A stretch of 64,000 bases of DNA from JACQFK01 sp964619955 (GCA_964619955.1 CAZUJF010000012.1:62001-126000); one strand, 5' to 3'. Positions 7,704-17,149 are shown, counted from the stretch's first letter. The notes: generated from the letters alone by a model not told the origin. Made by a program: numbers and translations.

Positions 7704-10466
7704 CTACCTCACGTAACGGAAATCCGGGGAGGCGAACAGCGCCTGGAAGAGCGTCGCCCAGGCGGACGCCCCCGCCCCGCCCACATGACGCAGCGCGGCG
7801 GCCGTCTCGCCTTCGGAGGGAACCCGCCCCAGCACGAGGCGGTAGACCCGGACGACCCGCGCGCGATCCTCCCCGGGCGCCAGCCGCTTCGCCGCGGCCT
7901 CGGCCTGCTCGCGCACGAAGCTGTTGTTCAGCAGGAAGAGCGCCTGCGGCGCCACCGTGCTCACGTTCCGCTTCCCGGTCGACATGCTCGGATCGGCGAA
8001 ATCGAAGACCTCGAAGAGCTCCGGAAGCGCGTTGCGGAAGACCGGGACGTAGATGCTCCGGACCGGCGCCGCGTGCCGGTACGCGTAGTCCGCATTCAGC
8101 GTCGCCGGCCAGGTCGGGCCGCCCGACCCGTCCACCAGGCGTCCGCTCACGGACAGCAACGCGTCCCGGATCGCCTCCGCGTCCAGGCGGCGCCGGTTCA
8201 TCCGCCAGAGCAGGCGGTTGTCGAGGTCCGCCTCCCCCGTCTTCCCGGGGTTCTCGGAGGCCATGCGGTACGTGGACGAGGTGACCAGGCGGCGGACCAG
8301 CTTCTTGAGCGAGCCGCCGTCCTCCGTGAAGCGGAGGGCCAGGTGATCCAGCAGTTCCGGATGCGACGGCGCCTCCCCCGTGGTCCCGAAATTGTCGGTC
8401 GTGCGCACCAGCCCCGCGCCGAAGACCCAGTGCCAGACGCGGTTCACCCAGACCCGCGCCGTCAGCGGGTTCTCCGGGGAGGCCAGCCAGTCCGCCAGCT
8501 CCAGCCGTCCGCTCTCCTTCGCGGGCATCTTCGGCCCCGGACCTTGGAGCGTCACCTGCAGCACTCCGCGGGGGGCGACGTCCCCCAGGTTCTGCACCGT
8601 GCCGCGCATATGGATGCGGATGTCCTTGATGTCCGAGCTCTCGCGCAGCGCCATGACCCGGTCGCGTTTCGGGCCGGAGTCCTTGAGCTTCTTGAGCTCC
8701 GCCTCCAGATCCTTCTGGGAACTGCTGACCTCCGCCGTGCCCTTGAGGGACGCCAGCTTCTCCACCGGGATGAAGACCACCGCGTCGGCGGTGACGTGGC
8801 CGCTCGTGCCCTCGTTCGAGACCAGCACGTAACCCTGGTTGTTCTCGAAGCGGTACTGCCCGAGCGAGACGTAGCGCCCGTCGATGGGCGGGATCTCCTG
8901 CTCGTTCACGAAGAGGTCCTTCTCCCCGTCGGCGCTGAGGATGCTGACGGGGACCTTCGCCGCGCGGCTCGCCCCCGGCGAATAGGCGAAGCGGACCTCG
9001 TAGCGTCCCGCGGGCAGCTCGGCCTGGAAGGTCAGGCTGCGCCCGCCCTTGCCCTGGTTCTCGTCGTGCCGGTAGCCCGCGCCGATGTAGATGCCGGAGT
9101 AGGTCGAGGATTTCCAGGGGCCGACCTGGACGGCGCGATCGTCGTCGATCACGATGCCCGGGACGTCGGCGACCGGGACGACGCCCTTCGCGACGGCCGC
9201 GCTGCTGCGCGCGGCGACCGAGGCCCTGCCCTTGAGCTCCTTCAGACGGGCCTCGAGCGCCGCGACTTTCGCCTCGTGCGCCTTCAGCTCCGCCTCGCGG
9301 CCGGGCTCCTCGGGCAGCGGATCCTCCAGCCATTTGGAGACGTTCTCATGCTCCAGGAGCTTCACGTTCTTGAGGATGCCGGCCAGCCCGTAGTAGTCGC
9401 GGGTCGGGATCGGATCGAACTTGTGGTCGTGGCAGCGCGCGCAGCCGATCGTCTGGGCGAGCACGGAGCGTCCCAGCGTCTCGAGCTGCTCGTCGATCAC
9501 GTCCATCTCGAGCTGCTTCTTGTCCTGCTCCTCGAGGTTCGTGTTCCCCAGCGTGAGGAAGGTCTGCGCGACGAGCCGGCGCCGGCGCTCCTCGAGCGAA
9601 CCCGCGGGCAGCAACGCGCCCGCCACCTGTTCGCGGACGAACTCACCGTAGGGGCGGTCGGCGTGGAAGCTGTCGATGACGTAGTCGCGGTAGCGCCAGG
9701 CCTCCTTGAGGATGAAGCCGCGCAGGGTCAGCGATTCCGCGAAGCGGGCGACGTCCAGCCAGTGCCGCGCCCAGCGCTCGGCGAATCCGCGCGAGGCGAG
9801 CAGCGCGTCCACCCGGCGCTCGTAGGCGTCGGGGGCCGCATCCGCCGCGAACGCGTCGAGCTCCCCGGGGGTCGGGGGCAGGCCGAGCAGATCGAAGTGC
9901 AGCCGCCGGAGCAGGAGCTCCCGGGAGGCCTCGGGGGCGGGCTTCAGCCCCGCGCCTTCCAGACGCGCGAGGACGAAGCGGTCGATCTCGTTCCGGGGCC
10001 AGGCCCCGTCCGCGACCTTGGGAAGCGGCGGCGCCACGGGAGGGCGGTAGGACCAGAACTGCCGGCCCTCTTCGAGGCTGAGGCCCTTGAGTTTCGCGGT
10101 CTTGGCCGCGGGGAGCGCAGCCCCCCTGGGCGCAGCGGCCCCCTTCTTCACCCAGGTCTCGAGGTCCGCGATCTCGGCGGCGGAGAGTTTCTTCTTGGGG
10201 GGCATCTTCAGGTCGTCGTCGACCCAGCGCACCGCCTGGATCAGCAGGCTCTTCTCGACGTCGCCCGGCACGAGCGAGGGGCCCAGGTCGCCGCCCTTGA
10301 GCATCCCCTCAAGGCTGTCCATGAGCAGATTGCCCTTGAGCTTCTCCGCCTTCGCGCTGTGACATGAATAGCATTTGTCCGCGAGCAGCGGGCGGATCCG
10401 CTTCTCGAAGAAATCGAGGTCGGAATCCTGAAACGCCGCGAGCAGGACGAGGGCAAGCAGGCTCAT
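7704..10466 (-). CDS. Exported cytochrome-type PSCyt1/DUF1549/DUF1553 protein with golvesin-like insert
   Basis: The 920-residue product starts with a minimal signal peptide (MSLLALVLLAAFQD). A PSCyt1-type domain follows with CYSCH at about residue 30 and a methionine-bearing KMPPKKK segment near 88, as in planctomycete c-type cytochromes. DUF1549 spans about 150-380 and holds a second CxxCH (GCARCHDHKFDPIPTRDYYG) near residue 341. A beta-rich golvesin C-terminal-like segment lies at about 430-570, with DUF1553 from about 640 to 890. The start overlaps the toroid gene stop by 4 bp, indicating translational coupling in the sigma-factor operon. The DUF1501 partner follows directly. Electron-transfer or substrate role unproven. 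Confidence 0.92.
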   Translation of the reverse strand: MSLLALVLLAAFQDSDLDFFEKRIRPLLADKCYSCHSAKAEKLKGNLLMDSLEGMLKGGDLGPSLVPGDVEKSLLIQAVRWVDDDLKMPPKKKLSAAEIADLETWVKKGAAAPRGAALPAAKTAKLKGLSLEEGRQFWSYRPPVAPPLPKVADGAWPRNEIDRFVLARLEGAGLKPAPEASRELLLRRLHFDLLGLPPTPGELDAFAADAAPDAYERRVDALLASRGFAERWARHWLDVARFAESLTLRGFILKEAWRYRDYVIDSFHADRPYGEFVREQVAGALLPAGSLEERRRRLVAQTFLTLGNTNLEEQDKKQLEMDVIDEQLETLGRSVLAQTIGCARCHDHKFDPIPTRDYYGLAGILKNVKLLEHENVSKWLEDPLPEEPGREAELKAHEAKVAALEARLKELKGRASVAARSSAAVAKGVVPVADVPGIVIDDDRAVQVGPWKSSTYSGIYIGAGYRHDENQGKGGRSLTFQAELPAGRYEVRFAYSPGASRAAKVPVSILSADGEKDLFVNEQEIPPIDGRYVSLGQYRFENNQGYVLVSNEGTSGHVTADAVVFIPVEKLASLKGTAEVSSSQKDLEAELKKLKDSGPKRDRVMALRESSDIKDIRIHMRGTVQNLGDVAPRGVLQVTLQGPGPKMPAKESGRLELADWLASPENPLTARVWVNRVWHWVFGAGLVRTTDNFGTTGEAPSHPELLDHLALRFTEDGGSLKKLVRRLVTSSTYRMASENPGKTGEADLDNRLLWRMNRRRLDAEAIRDALLSVSGRLVDGSGGPTWPATLNADYAYRHAAPVRSIYVPVFRNALPELFEVFDFADPSMSTGKRNVSTVAPQALFLLNNSFVREQAEAAAKRLAPGEDRARVVRVYRLVLGRVPSEGETAAALRHVGGAGASAWATLFQALFASPDFRYVR

Positions 10467-11623
10467 TTTCTCGGCTTGTTCCGATCCTCGCTGACCACCA
10501 GTTCGCGGGTGGCCTTCTTGAGGAAGAGGATCGCGAAGCAGGTGTCCCAGGTCGAGTTCCCGCGCTTCGCCGCGCCGTCGTTCCAGGACCCGTCGGCCTT
10601 CTGCGCGGCGAGGATCTCCTTCGCGCCCTCGGCGTACCAGTCATGTCCGCCGACCTTCTCGATCCCCATCAGCATGCCGAGGCGCTCGAGGGCGTAGAGG
10701 TAGTAGTAATACTCCTCCTTGGGGGAGACGTCGAACTCCTGCGGCCCCGGATGTTCGGTCACGCTCCAGTTGGCGGACAGCCAGGCCAGGCCGCTGCGCG
10801 CGACGGGGTCCTTCTTCACGTCCGAATCCAGCAGATAGTGCAGGATGCCCAGGGCGCCGAGGGCGCCGGCCGTCATGGACCCGTAGGGACGGTGCTCCTT
10901 GGCGCAGACGTCCGCGCGCGAGTAGCACCAGCCCCGGGGCGGCCCCGACGCGAAACCGCCGGTGGCGACGGCGTTCTTGTCCTCCCCCGCCGCGGGATGC
11001 TGGGTTTCCGTCCAGGATTTCCGGGCGAGCTGCAGCACGTCCTTGGGGAGCACGACGCCCGCGTCCGCGCAGGCGCGCAGGCCGAGCGTGGCGTACTGGC
11101 TGTTGGAGTTGTCCCCTTTCGCGGGGCCCTCCTTCATCTTCTTCACGACGATCTTGCGGGAGACCCTGGGCTTCTCGCGGGCGCCCCCGAACTCCCGGAT
11201 GCCGCCGCCGCTGGCGACGTCCTTCACGGGCGCCTCCTTCACGTAGGCGCTCGGCTCGCCGTAGGACCACTGCCCGTTGAGGCACTGGTTGTCGACCAGG
11301 TGCTGGGCGCACGCGGCGATGCGCTCCTGGTATTTGCCGCGATGGACCTCCTCGAGGATCATGGCCTGCAGCGCGACCGGGTAGGTGCGCTCGAGGGGCG
11401 CCTCGAGCATGGCCTTGAGCAGCTCCGCCACCCGGGGGTCGCTCTCCGGAACGCCGGCATGCAGCATCGTGAAGAGGACCAGCTCCGAGGTCTGCTCGAT
11501 CTTCGCGAAGCCGACGCCGGGCGACTTCGCCGTGCGCAGGTAGGCGACCCCCTTCTTGATCGCCTGGTCGACCGCCGGGGAATCGGGGGTCTGGAGGAGC
11601 GCGGCGGCGAGCAGTGCGATCAT
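10463..11623 (-). CDS. Secreted alpha/alpha-toroid (squalene-cyclase-like repeat) protein
   Basis: A 386-residue protein with a short signal peptide (MIALLAAALLQ) and helical repeats of the prenyltransferase/squalene-oxidase repeat type. QW-like motifs are visible: NQCLNGQWSYG near residue 110 and QKADGSWND near 345. The Asp-rich DXDD motif of class II terpene cyclases is absent, so cyclase activity is unlikely and a binding role is more plausible. It is clearly paralogous to the C-terminal part of the preceding gene (shared HLVDNQCLNGQWSYG block, RPYGSM block and DTC(F/Y)A(I/L)LFL ending). Its ATG directly abuts that gene's stop codon, and its own end overlaps the next start by 4 bp. Confidence 0.83.
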   Translation of the reverse strand: MIALLAAALLQTPDSPAVDQAIKKGVAYLRTAKSPGVGFAKIEQTSELVLFTMLHAGVPESDPRVAELLKAMLEAPLERTYPVALQAMILEEVHRGKYQERIAACAQHLVDNQCLNGQWSYGEPSAYVKEAPVKDVASGGGIREFGGAREKPRVSRKIVVKKMKEGPAKGDNSNSQYATLGLRACADAGVVLPKDVLQLARKSWTETQHPAAGEDKNAVATGGFASGPPRGWCYSRADVCAKEHRPYGSMTAGALGALGILHYLLDSDVKKDPVARSGLAWLSANWSVTEHPGPQEFDVSPKEEYYYYLYALERLGMLMGIEKVGGHDWYAEGAKEILAAQKADGSWNDGAAKRGNSTWDTCFAILFLKKATRELVVSEDRNKPRK

Positions 11624-13015
11624 CTATTCTCCGAAGGGGCGGGTGGCGCGGCTCAGGAAAAGGAGGGCGTAACAGGTGTCGTAGACGCGCTGACAGCGTT
11701 TGGCCCCGCCGTACCAGGATCCGTTCTTGTCCTGGTTGTGCAGGAGTTCCGCGACGCCGTCGGCATACCAGTCCCGCCCTGCGATCTTCGAAAGCCCGCA
11801 GGCCGTCGCGGCGCGCTCGACCTGCCAGAGGTAGTAATAATATTCCGTCATCGGGTTGGGCGTGTCGGAGCTCATCTCCTTGGCCATGAGCTCCTCGACC
11901 GGCCCGTGGTTTTCGAAGACGGTGAAGTGGGCGTCGAGCCAGTTCAGGCCGGCCGCGGCGGCGGCATCTTTACGCCAGTCCGCGCCGAGCATCCGGTCGA
12001 GCACGACCAGCGCCCCGAGGCCGCCCGCGCTCATGGACCCATAGGGACGGTGCGGATGCTCCTCGCGGGTGTAGCACCAGCCGCCGCGCTCGCGGCCGGG
12101 CGGGCCGCCCGGCTCGGGGCGCTGGGTGTCCCGCCAGCTCCGGGCGGCGCGCTCCAGCGTCTCCTGCGGGATCTTCAGGCCCGCCGCGGCGCAGGCGCGC
12201 AGCCCGTGCGCGGCGAAGAGGGTGCAGGAGTTGTTGCCGGACACCGGCCCTTCGCGGCTCTTCCGGATGATCCCGTCCGCCGCCGGCACGCCGCCCGGGG
12301 TGCCGTAGCTCCACTGGCCGTTGAGGCACTGGTTGTCCACCAGGAATTGCGCGCACTCCGCGAGCCGCGCGCGGTGCTTCACGGGGTCGAGCGAGGCCAG
12401 CAGCTCGGCCTGCAGCGACACGCTGTAGGTCCGCTGCAGCTTCGCCGCGAGCGTCTTCCCGAGCAGCGCCTGGAACCCGGCATCGTCCGCCGGAACGCCC
12501 GCCTTGTGCAGCGCCAGGAGCACGAGCTCGTCCGAAGGCAGGGGCTTGTTCCATTCGCATTCCGGAAGCTTCGCCGTCCGGAGCCAGGCGACCGCGCGGT
12601 CCATGGCCGCCCGGACCTCGGGGGCGGGCGGGACGCGGCCGGCCACGGGAGCCGGGGCGGGGACGGGGGCCGGCTCCGCGGCGGGCCGTCCGAGCCGCCA
12701 GATCCCCACGGCGGCGAGCAGGAGGGCGGCCGCCACGAACAGGCGCCGCCGGGGACGGCCGCCGTCGATGCGGTCCAGGACCCGGGCGCGCAGCCGGTCC
12801 TTGGCGGAAGGCTCCCGCAGCGCGGAGCGGACCTTGGCGGGCAGATCCGCGGGCGCCCGGCCGTGCACGCGGGAGAGGGCGGAGGCCATCGAGACCTCGT
12901 CGAGCAGGCGCGAGCGCCAGGGTTCGGGCGCCTCGAGCAGCTCGCGGGCCTCCTCCTCGGAGAGGGAGCCCTCGACGTACTTCTCGACCAGGACCTCGAA
13001 TCGTGCGTCGTTCAT
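11624..13015 (-). CDS. Membrane anti-sigma-like protein fused to alpha/alpha-toroid domain
   Basis: Start chosen at 13015 because it overlaps the sigma factor stop in an ATGA; the product has 463 residues. Residues 1-90 form an acidic, helical cytoplasmic region (EKYVEGSLSEEEARELLEA) like the anti-sigma or zinc-finger-less regulator domains that follow ECF sigma genes. One transmembrane helix (LFVAAALLLAAVGIWRLG) sits at about 95-113, then a Pro/Ala-rich linker. From about 145 to the end lies a squalene-cyclase-like toroid paralogous to the next gene, predicted to be outside the membrane. Seen: helix, linker, shared motifs. Inferred: it senses a ligand outside and releases the sigma factor. 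Confidence 0.8.
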   Translation of the reverse strand: MNDARFEVLVEKYVEGSLSEEEARELLEAPEPWRSRLLDEVSMASALSRVHGRAPADLPAKVRSALREPSAKDRLRARVLDRIDGGRPRRRLFVAAALLLAAVGIWRLGRPAAEPAPVPAPAPVAGRVPPAPEVRAAMDRAVAWLRTAKLPECEWNKPLPSDELVLLALHKAGVPADDAGFQALLGKTLAAKLQRTYSVSLQAELLASLDPVKHRARLAECAQFLVDNQCLNGQWSYGTPGGVPAADGIIRKSREGPVSGNNSCTLFAAHGLRACAAAGLKIPQETLERAARSWRDTQRPEPGGPPGRERGGWCYTREEHPHRPYGSMSAGGLGALVVLDRMLGADWRKDAAAAAGLNWLDAHFTVFENHGPVEELMAKEMSSDTPNPMTEYYYYLWQVERAATACGLSKIAGRDWYADGVAELLHNQDKNGSWYGGAKRCQRVYDTCYALLFLSRATRPFGE

Positions 13016-13566
13016 GCGCCCGCCGATCCCATGCATTTCCGGAGGGCCGCCCGGACCCTGAAGAGCGTCGTGGCGACCCAGGCGACGGACTGCCCCATCT
13101 TGCGCGCGATCTCCTCGACCTTGAGCACCTGCTCGTAGCGGTAGCTCACGAGGGTCCGGGAGCTTTCCTGGAGCCGCCCGACGCAGCTCTTGAGGCGGTG
13201 GAGGATGTCCTCGTCGGGCCCGGCCTCGCCGCGGTCCAGGGCCTCCCCGAGCAGGCGGTCCCGGAGTTCGTCGGTGTATCCCGTCCGGTTGTGCCGGTCC
13301 CGGGTGGCGCGCTTGAGTTCGGCGAGGATCATGAAGCGGCAGATGGAGCGGAGCCAGACGCCGAAATCCTTGTCGGTCCGGAACTGCGCCAGCTGCTCGT
13401 AGGCGCGGATGAAGGTCTGCTGGACGACCTCGTCCACGAGGGCCGGATCGGGGAGGCGGAAGGCGGCGTAGGCGAGCAGCATGTCCTGGTGTTCGGCCAC
13501 GATGTCCGCATAGGCATCGCGGTCGCCGGACAGGACTTTTCGGACGGTCGATCCCAGGTCTGCCAT
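13012..13566 (-). CDS. ECF-family RNA polymerase sigma factor
   Basis: A 184-residue sigma-70 family protein. Region 2 spans about 20-90 (LVDEVVQQTFIRAYEQLAQFR, then the FGVWLRSICRFMILAELKR stretch) and region 4 about 120-180 (a VEEIARKMGQSVAWVATTLFR helix-turn-helix). Regions 1 and 3 are lacking, as is usual for ECF factors. It is the first gene of a tightly coupled minus-strand operon: its TGA overlaps the anti-sigma-like gene start by 4 bp. AGGGGTGGC immediately before the ATG is the likely ribosome binding site. The target promoters are unknown; autoregulation of its own operon is the usual arrangement. Confidence 0.92.
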   Translation of the reverse strand: MADLGSTVRKVLSGDRDAYADIVAEHQDMLLAYAAFRLPDPALVDEVVQQTFIRAYEQLAQFRTDKDFGVWLRSICRFMILAELKRATRDRHNRTGYTDELRDRLLGEALDRGEAGPDEDILHRLKSCVGRLQESSRTLVSYRYEQVLKVEEIARKMGQSVAWVATTLFRVRAALRKCMGSAGA

Positions 13567-13691
13567 GCCACCCCTATAAGCCCCCCGGCGGGAAGGATTA
13601 CGCCGGATTCATAAGAAATGTACCCCCGGACGGCCCGTTTGCCTACGGGCAACCCACGATCCCCTTGATGGGCCGGTCCCGGGGCACTATC
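13567..13691. promoter_or_regulatory. Divergent intergenic region between ECF sigma operon and LysR gene
   Basis: This 125-bp gap must hold the promoters of both divergent units. It contains a 6-bp hairpin (CCGGCG at 13585-13590 with CGCCGG at 13601-13606) inside the sigma gene leader and a TTC-N4-GAA palindrome at 13608-13617. No convincing -35/-10 pair or classic ECF GGAAC box was recognised, so no promoter is placed. Confidence 0.5.
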
Positions 13692-14621
13692 ATGCAAACG
13701 GATAACCTCATGACATCCATCAAAAACCTTGATAAGGACGTCCCGCTCAAGATCGAGTGGCTGCTTTCGTTCCTGGCGGTGACGGAACAGGGCGGTTTCA
13801 CGAAGGCGGCCCGGGTCCTGCACGTGTCGCAGCCCGCGGTCTCCACCCACGTCCGGGAGCTCGAGAACAACCTGGGCACGCGGATCTTCGAGCACATCGG
13901 CGGACGGGTGCGGCTGACGCCGGCGGGCGAGGCGGTGGCCCGCGAGGCGCGGCGCATCCTCGAGGACGTGCGCGAGCTGCGGCGGACCGCCTCCGACTGC
14001 GAGGGCAACGTCGAGGGCCTGCTCCGCATCGGGGCGAGCACGACGCCCTGCAATTACCTGCTGCCCGCGATCCTGGGGCGCTTCGAGCGGCAGTTCCCGC
14101 GGGCGAAGACGCTGCTCTCGACCGGCAACAGCGGCCAGGTCCTCGACCTGCTGCGCATCAACGAGGTGGACCTGGGCATCATCGGCCTGGAGCCGGACCC
14201 CGCCGAGTACGTCCTCCAGCCGTTCGTCGAGGACGAGATCGTGCTCTTCTCCGCGGCCGACCACCCGCTCGCGCGGCGCCGGAAGGTCGCGCTGGCGGAT
14301 TTGGCGAAGGAGCGCTTCTGCCTGCGGGAGCAGGAATCGGCCACGCGCAAGCTCGTGGAGGCCGTGTTGACGCGGCGCAAGCTCTCCCCCACCCTCCTGG
14401 AGCTCGGCAGCCCGGAGACGGTGAAGCGGGTGGTGGCGGCGGGCCTGGGCATCGGCGCCCTCTCGCGGTTCGCGCTCGACTGGGAGCTGCGGCTCGGCCG
14501 GCTGGCGATCCTGCCGGTGTCGGACTTCCAGCTCAAACGCTGGCTCTATGTCGTCCACCACCGCCGCAAGCATCTCACGCGCGCCCTCTCGGCGCTGCTC
14601 GAGATGCTCAAGCCGTCCTGA
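13692..14621 (+). CDS. LysR family transcriptional regulator
   Basis: A 309-residue regulator. The winged helix-turn-helix covers about residues 15-72 (FLAVTEQGGFTKAARVLHVS, then QPAVSTHVRELE) and is followed by a linker helix. The periplasmic-binding-protein-like effector domain runs from about 95 to 300 (LLRIGASTTPCNYLLPAIL, NEVDLGIIGLEP). The ATG at 13692 is chosen because GGGGC lies 7 bases before it; in-frame starts at 13665 and 13710 are alternatives. It is transcribed away from the ECF operon and converges with the next gene, so its target may be the divergent operon, as LysR regulators often act on a neighbour. The effector is unknown. Confidence 0.92.
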   Translation: MQTDNLMTSIKNLDKDVPLKIEWLLSFLAVTEQGGFTKAARVLHVSQPAVSTHVRELENNLGTRIFEHIGGRVRLTPAGEAVAREARRILEDVRELRRTASDCEGNVEGLLRIGASTTPCNYLLPAILGRFERQFPRAKTLLSTGNSGQVLDLLRINEVDLGIIGLEPDPAEYVLQPFVEDEIVLFSAADHPLARRRKVALADLAKERFCLREQESATRKLVEAVLTRRKLSPTLLELGSPETVKRVVAAGLGIGALSRFALDWELRLGRLAILPVSDFQLKRWLYVVHHRRKHLTRALSALLEMLKPS

Positions 14622-14636
14622 CGAGGGCGGCCCCGC

Positions 14637-17120
14637 TCATTCGAGCTTGGGCCGGACGATCTCGCCCCGGAGCTGGGCCTCCCCGCCCTCCTTCTCGTAG
14701 ACGCCGTAGAACATCGAGCTGGAGTCCAGCCAGATCTTGATCCGGTGGAAATCCTCCGGGGGGAGCTTCACGCCGTGGTGGCCCTTCTCCAGGAGCGCCG
14801 TGAGGGGCGCGGCGCGGGCGCCGAACTTCCCCGGCGTGGTCCGGTAGCTGTCCTTGTAATCCCAGAACCCGAACTTGGGCGCCAGGCTGACGTAGGAGGC
14901 GTAGAAGGTGGTCCGTTTCATCACGACGGGCGTGCGGTCCAGCGGGGGCGCCTTCGGGGCGTTCTCCTGGTGGCACTTCACGCAGTGCCGGTCCAGGACC
15001 GGCTGCACCAGGCGGGGATAGCTGAACGGCAGGGTGCCGTCCACGTCCGCCACCGGACGGGAGGGCGTGCGGAGCAGGGCCAGCGGCGTCGACTTCGGCG
15101 CCGTGGGCGCCCCGGGACGGGTGTGGCAGCCCTGGCAGGTCAGGCGTTCCCCGGGTTGCAGCTGCGTCGCGGAGCGCATCGACTGCACGGCGAAGCCCTC
15201 CTCGTCCACCGCCTGGAAGAAGAGCTCCCGGCGCGCGGGGACGCTGAAATGGGCGCTGCCGTCCGCCTCCACGGGGACGCTGCCCAGCAGGTGGCGGACC
15301 ATCGTGACGGAATCCCCCGCCCCGGCGATCCGCATCCCCGTGTCGTGCGGCGGCGCGCCGGAGGGGACGGACATGGGCAGGCCCTGGAAGATGCGCAGCG
15401 ACTTGATCTTCGTCCCCTCCGGCAGGGGGCGCTGGCCGTCGTAGACGTTCATGACGGCGACGGTGCCCTCGGCGGGCTGGTTCTCGGGGACGCGCGAGGA
15501 GAGGCTCGGCACCAGGGGCGGCACCGGGCGCGGCCGCAGGGGAATGGGGCTCTGGCAGGCGATGCGCGGGTCCCGGTGGACCAGCTCCTTGTTGCCGAAA
15601 GCGTCGACCAGGTAGATCCCGTAGCGGCCCTTGTCGGCGAGGCCGGGGACCTGCATCGCCGGATCGTACGCGCAGAGATAGAAATCCTCGCTGAGCGGCC
15701 ACGCCTGGCCGTAGGCCTCCCGGCCCCCCTGCGTCTCGGGGAAGTCCACGTCGGGGGTCAGGCGCCGGATCGGGGCCATGCGGTCGTCGTCGGGCACGTC
15801 CGGATCGACGAGCACGAGCGAGCCGAAGGCCTGCCCGTGATGGGGCGCCGCCGTGCCGACGATGCGGCGCGAACCGGGGATGGCCCTCAGGTCGAGCTCC
15901 ATGTCCGGCCGCGCGGAACGCAGCGCGAAGTTCCCGTGGACGGCCCGCGGGTCGCGCCCGTCGGGCGTGACGACCCAGGGCTGGTGGGCCGTGCATCCGT
16001 GGCGGTCCACGTAGTCCCAGCGGGTGTAGAGGATCATCCCGTCGTTCGCGACGGAGGGGTTCCACTCGTTGGTCTCGTGGTAGCTGAGGCAGCGGATGTC
16101 GCTGCCGTCGGCCTCCATGTCGTGCAGGGTGTAGGTCGGGCAGGTCCGGCCGCAGCGCAGGTAGCCCCCGCGGCGCTCGCTGTTGAAGACGATGCGCCCG
16201 TTAGGGAGCCAGCAGGGGTCGAAGTCGTTCCAGGTGCCGTCGGTGAGCTGCGTCAGGCCCGAGCCGTCGGCCCCGACCTTGAAGACGTGGTAGCTGCGTC
16301 CCTCCGCCCAATGGCCGCGCGAGGGATCGGTGTGGTGCCGCAGGCGCCGGTCCCCTTCGGCCTCCACGTAGGCGAAGAGCAAGGTCTTCCCGTCGTAGGA
16401 AAGGTCCGGGGACAGGAAGGAGCCGCCCTGGGACTCCTCCCCGTGGAGGTTGCCCTCGCCGTCGTACGTGAGATTCCAGTCGCGGTCCGGGCCCCCGGAA
16501 AGCCGGCGACCCTTCAGGCGGCCGTTCCCGACGACGGCGTCCGCCAGCAGATCGCGCACCACGGGCGCGGGGCCGAAGGGATCCGAGAGCACGCAGAGCG
16601 CGCCGCCGGGCCGCGCGGCCATGCCGTAATACTGGTCGCACATGTGCTGATAGAGGGCGCGGTGCCGCTTCAGAAAGACGAGCTCCTTGAAGTCCAGCAG
16701 GGGATTGGAGAACGCGATGCGCCGGCGGACCTCGAGGGCGCGGTCGAAGAGCCGCCGGCGGACACCGGCCTCGGCGACCGCCACGCCGCCGGCCTCCGTC
16801 CGAAGGGCGTCCAGTTCGCGGGCGGCCTCCGAGAGGTCCGGAGCGGAAGGGAGGGACCGCAGCCGGGACAGGAGCGCCCCGGAGCGGCGGAGGACCACGT
16901 CCAGCGGATCGCGGTCCTCCTCCAGGATGAGGGCCTCGGGCCGGAAGGTCTCCGGGGCCTTCTTGAGGAACGAGGCCCGGTTCTTCAGGTCATGGGAGAG
17001 CATCGCGAACTGCCGGTCCGCCTCGCCGTCCGGGTACGGGGCGGGGACGGCCGGCGCGGCCGCCGGAACCAGGCAGGCCGAGGCGACGAAGGAGAGCTTG
17101 AGGAGGAACGCACGGTTCAT
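14637..17120 (-). CDS. Secreted dihaem protein resembling hydrazine synthase alpha propeller domain (paralogue 1)
   Basis: The true start is the ATG at 17120, preceded by AAAGGGG and opening a signal peptide (MNRAFLLKLSFVASACLV); the product has 827 residues. Beta-propeller/TolB-like blades dominate about 215-560 (LSPDLSYDGKTLLFAYVEAE, DPCWLPNGRIVFNSERRGGY, MEADGSDIRCLSYHETNEWN), as in the middle domain of HzsA and its many non-anammox relatives in Planctomycetota. Two CxxCH motifs follow: CQGCH near 661 and CVKCH near 711. A C-terminal segment with KKGHHG-like and ITIWLD-like residues is shared with the paralogues. No HzsB/C genes are present, so hydrazine synthesis is not implied. An exported oxidoreductase role is inferred. 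Confidence 0.85.
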   Translation of the reverse strand: MNRAFLLKLSFVASACLVPAAAPAVPAPYPDGEADRQFAMLSHDLKNRASFLKKAPETFRPEALILEEDRDPLDVVLRRSGALLSRLRSLPSAPDLSEAARELDALRTEAGGVAVAEAGVRRRLFDRALEVRRRIAFSNPLLDFKELVFLKRHRALYQHMCDQYYGMAARPGGALCVLSDPFGPAPVVRDLLADAVVGNGRLKGRRLSGGPDRDWNLTYDGEGNLHGEESQGGSFLSPDLSYDGKTLLFAYVEAEGDRRLRHHTDPSRGHWAEGRSYHVFKVGADGSGLTQLTDGTWNDFDPCWLPNGRIVFNSERRGGYLRCGRTCPTYTLHDMEADGSDIRCLSYHETNEWNPSVANDGMILYTRWDYVDRHGCTAHQPWVVTPDGRDPRAVHGNFALRSARPDMELDLRAIPGSRRIVGTAAPHHGQAFGSLVLVDPDVPDDDRMAPIRRLTPDVDFPETQGGREAYGQAWPLSEDFYLCAYDPAMQVPGLADKGRYGIYLVDAFGNKELVHRDPRIACQSPIPLRPRPVPPLVPSLSSRVPENQPAEGTVAVMNVYDGQRPLPEGTKIKSLRIFQGLPMSVPSGAPPHDTGMRIAGAGDSVTMVRHLLGSVPVEADGSAHFSVPARRELFFQAVDEEGFAVQSMRSATQLQPGERLTCQGCHTRPGAPTAPKSTPLALLRTPSRPVADVDGTLPFSYPRLVQPVLDRHCVKCHQENAPKAPPLDRTPVVMKRTTFYASYVSLAPKFGFWDYKDSYRTTPGKFGARAAPLTALLEKGHHGVKLPPEDFHRIKIWLDSSSMFYGVYEKEGGEAQLRGEIVRPKLE

Positions 17121-17149
17121 GTCGGCCCCTTTCGACGGATCGTTGTAGT

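Noticed and set aside
10463..13015. Hopanoid or sterol biosynthesis from the squalene-cyclase-like repeats
   Set aside because: The DXDD motif is absent, the proteins are short, and they are exported or membrane-anchored next to a sigma factor.
10364..13138. 924-codon plus-strand frame opposite the sigma-factor operon
   Set aside because: Antisense to four coupled genes, low-complexity composition, no start signal.
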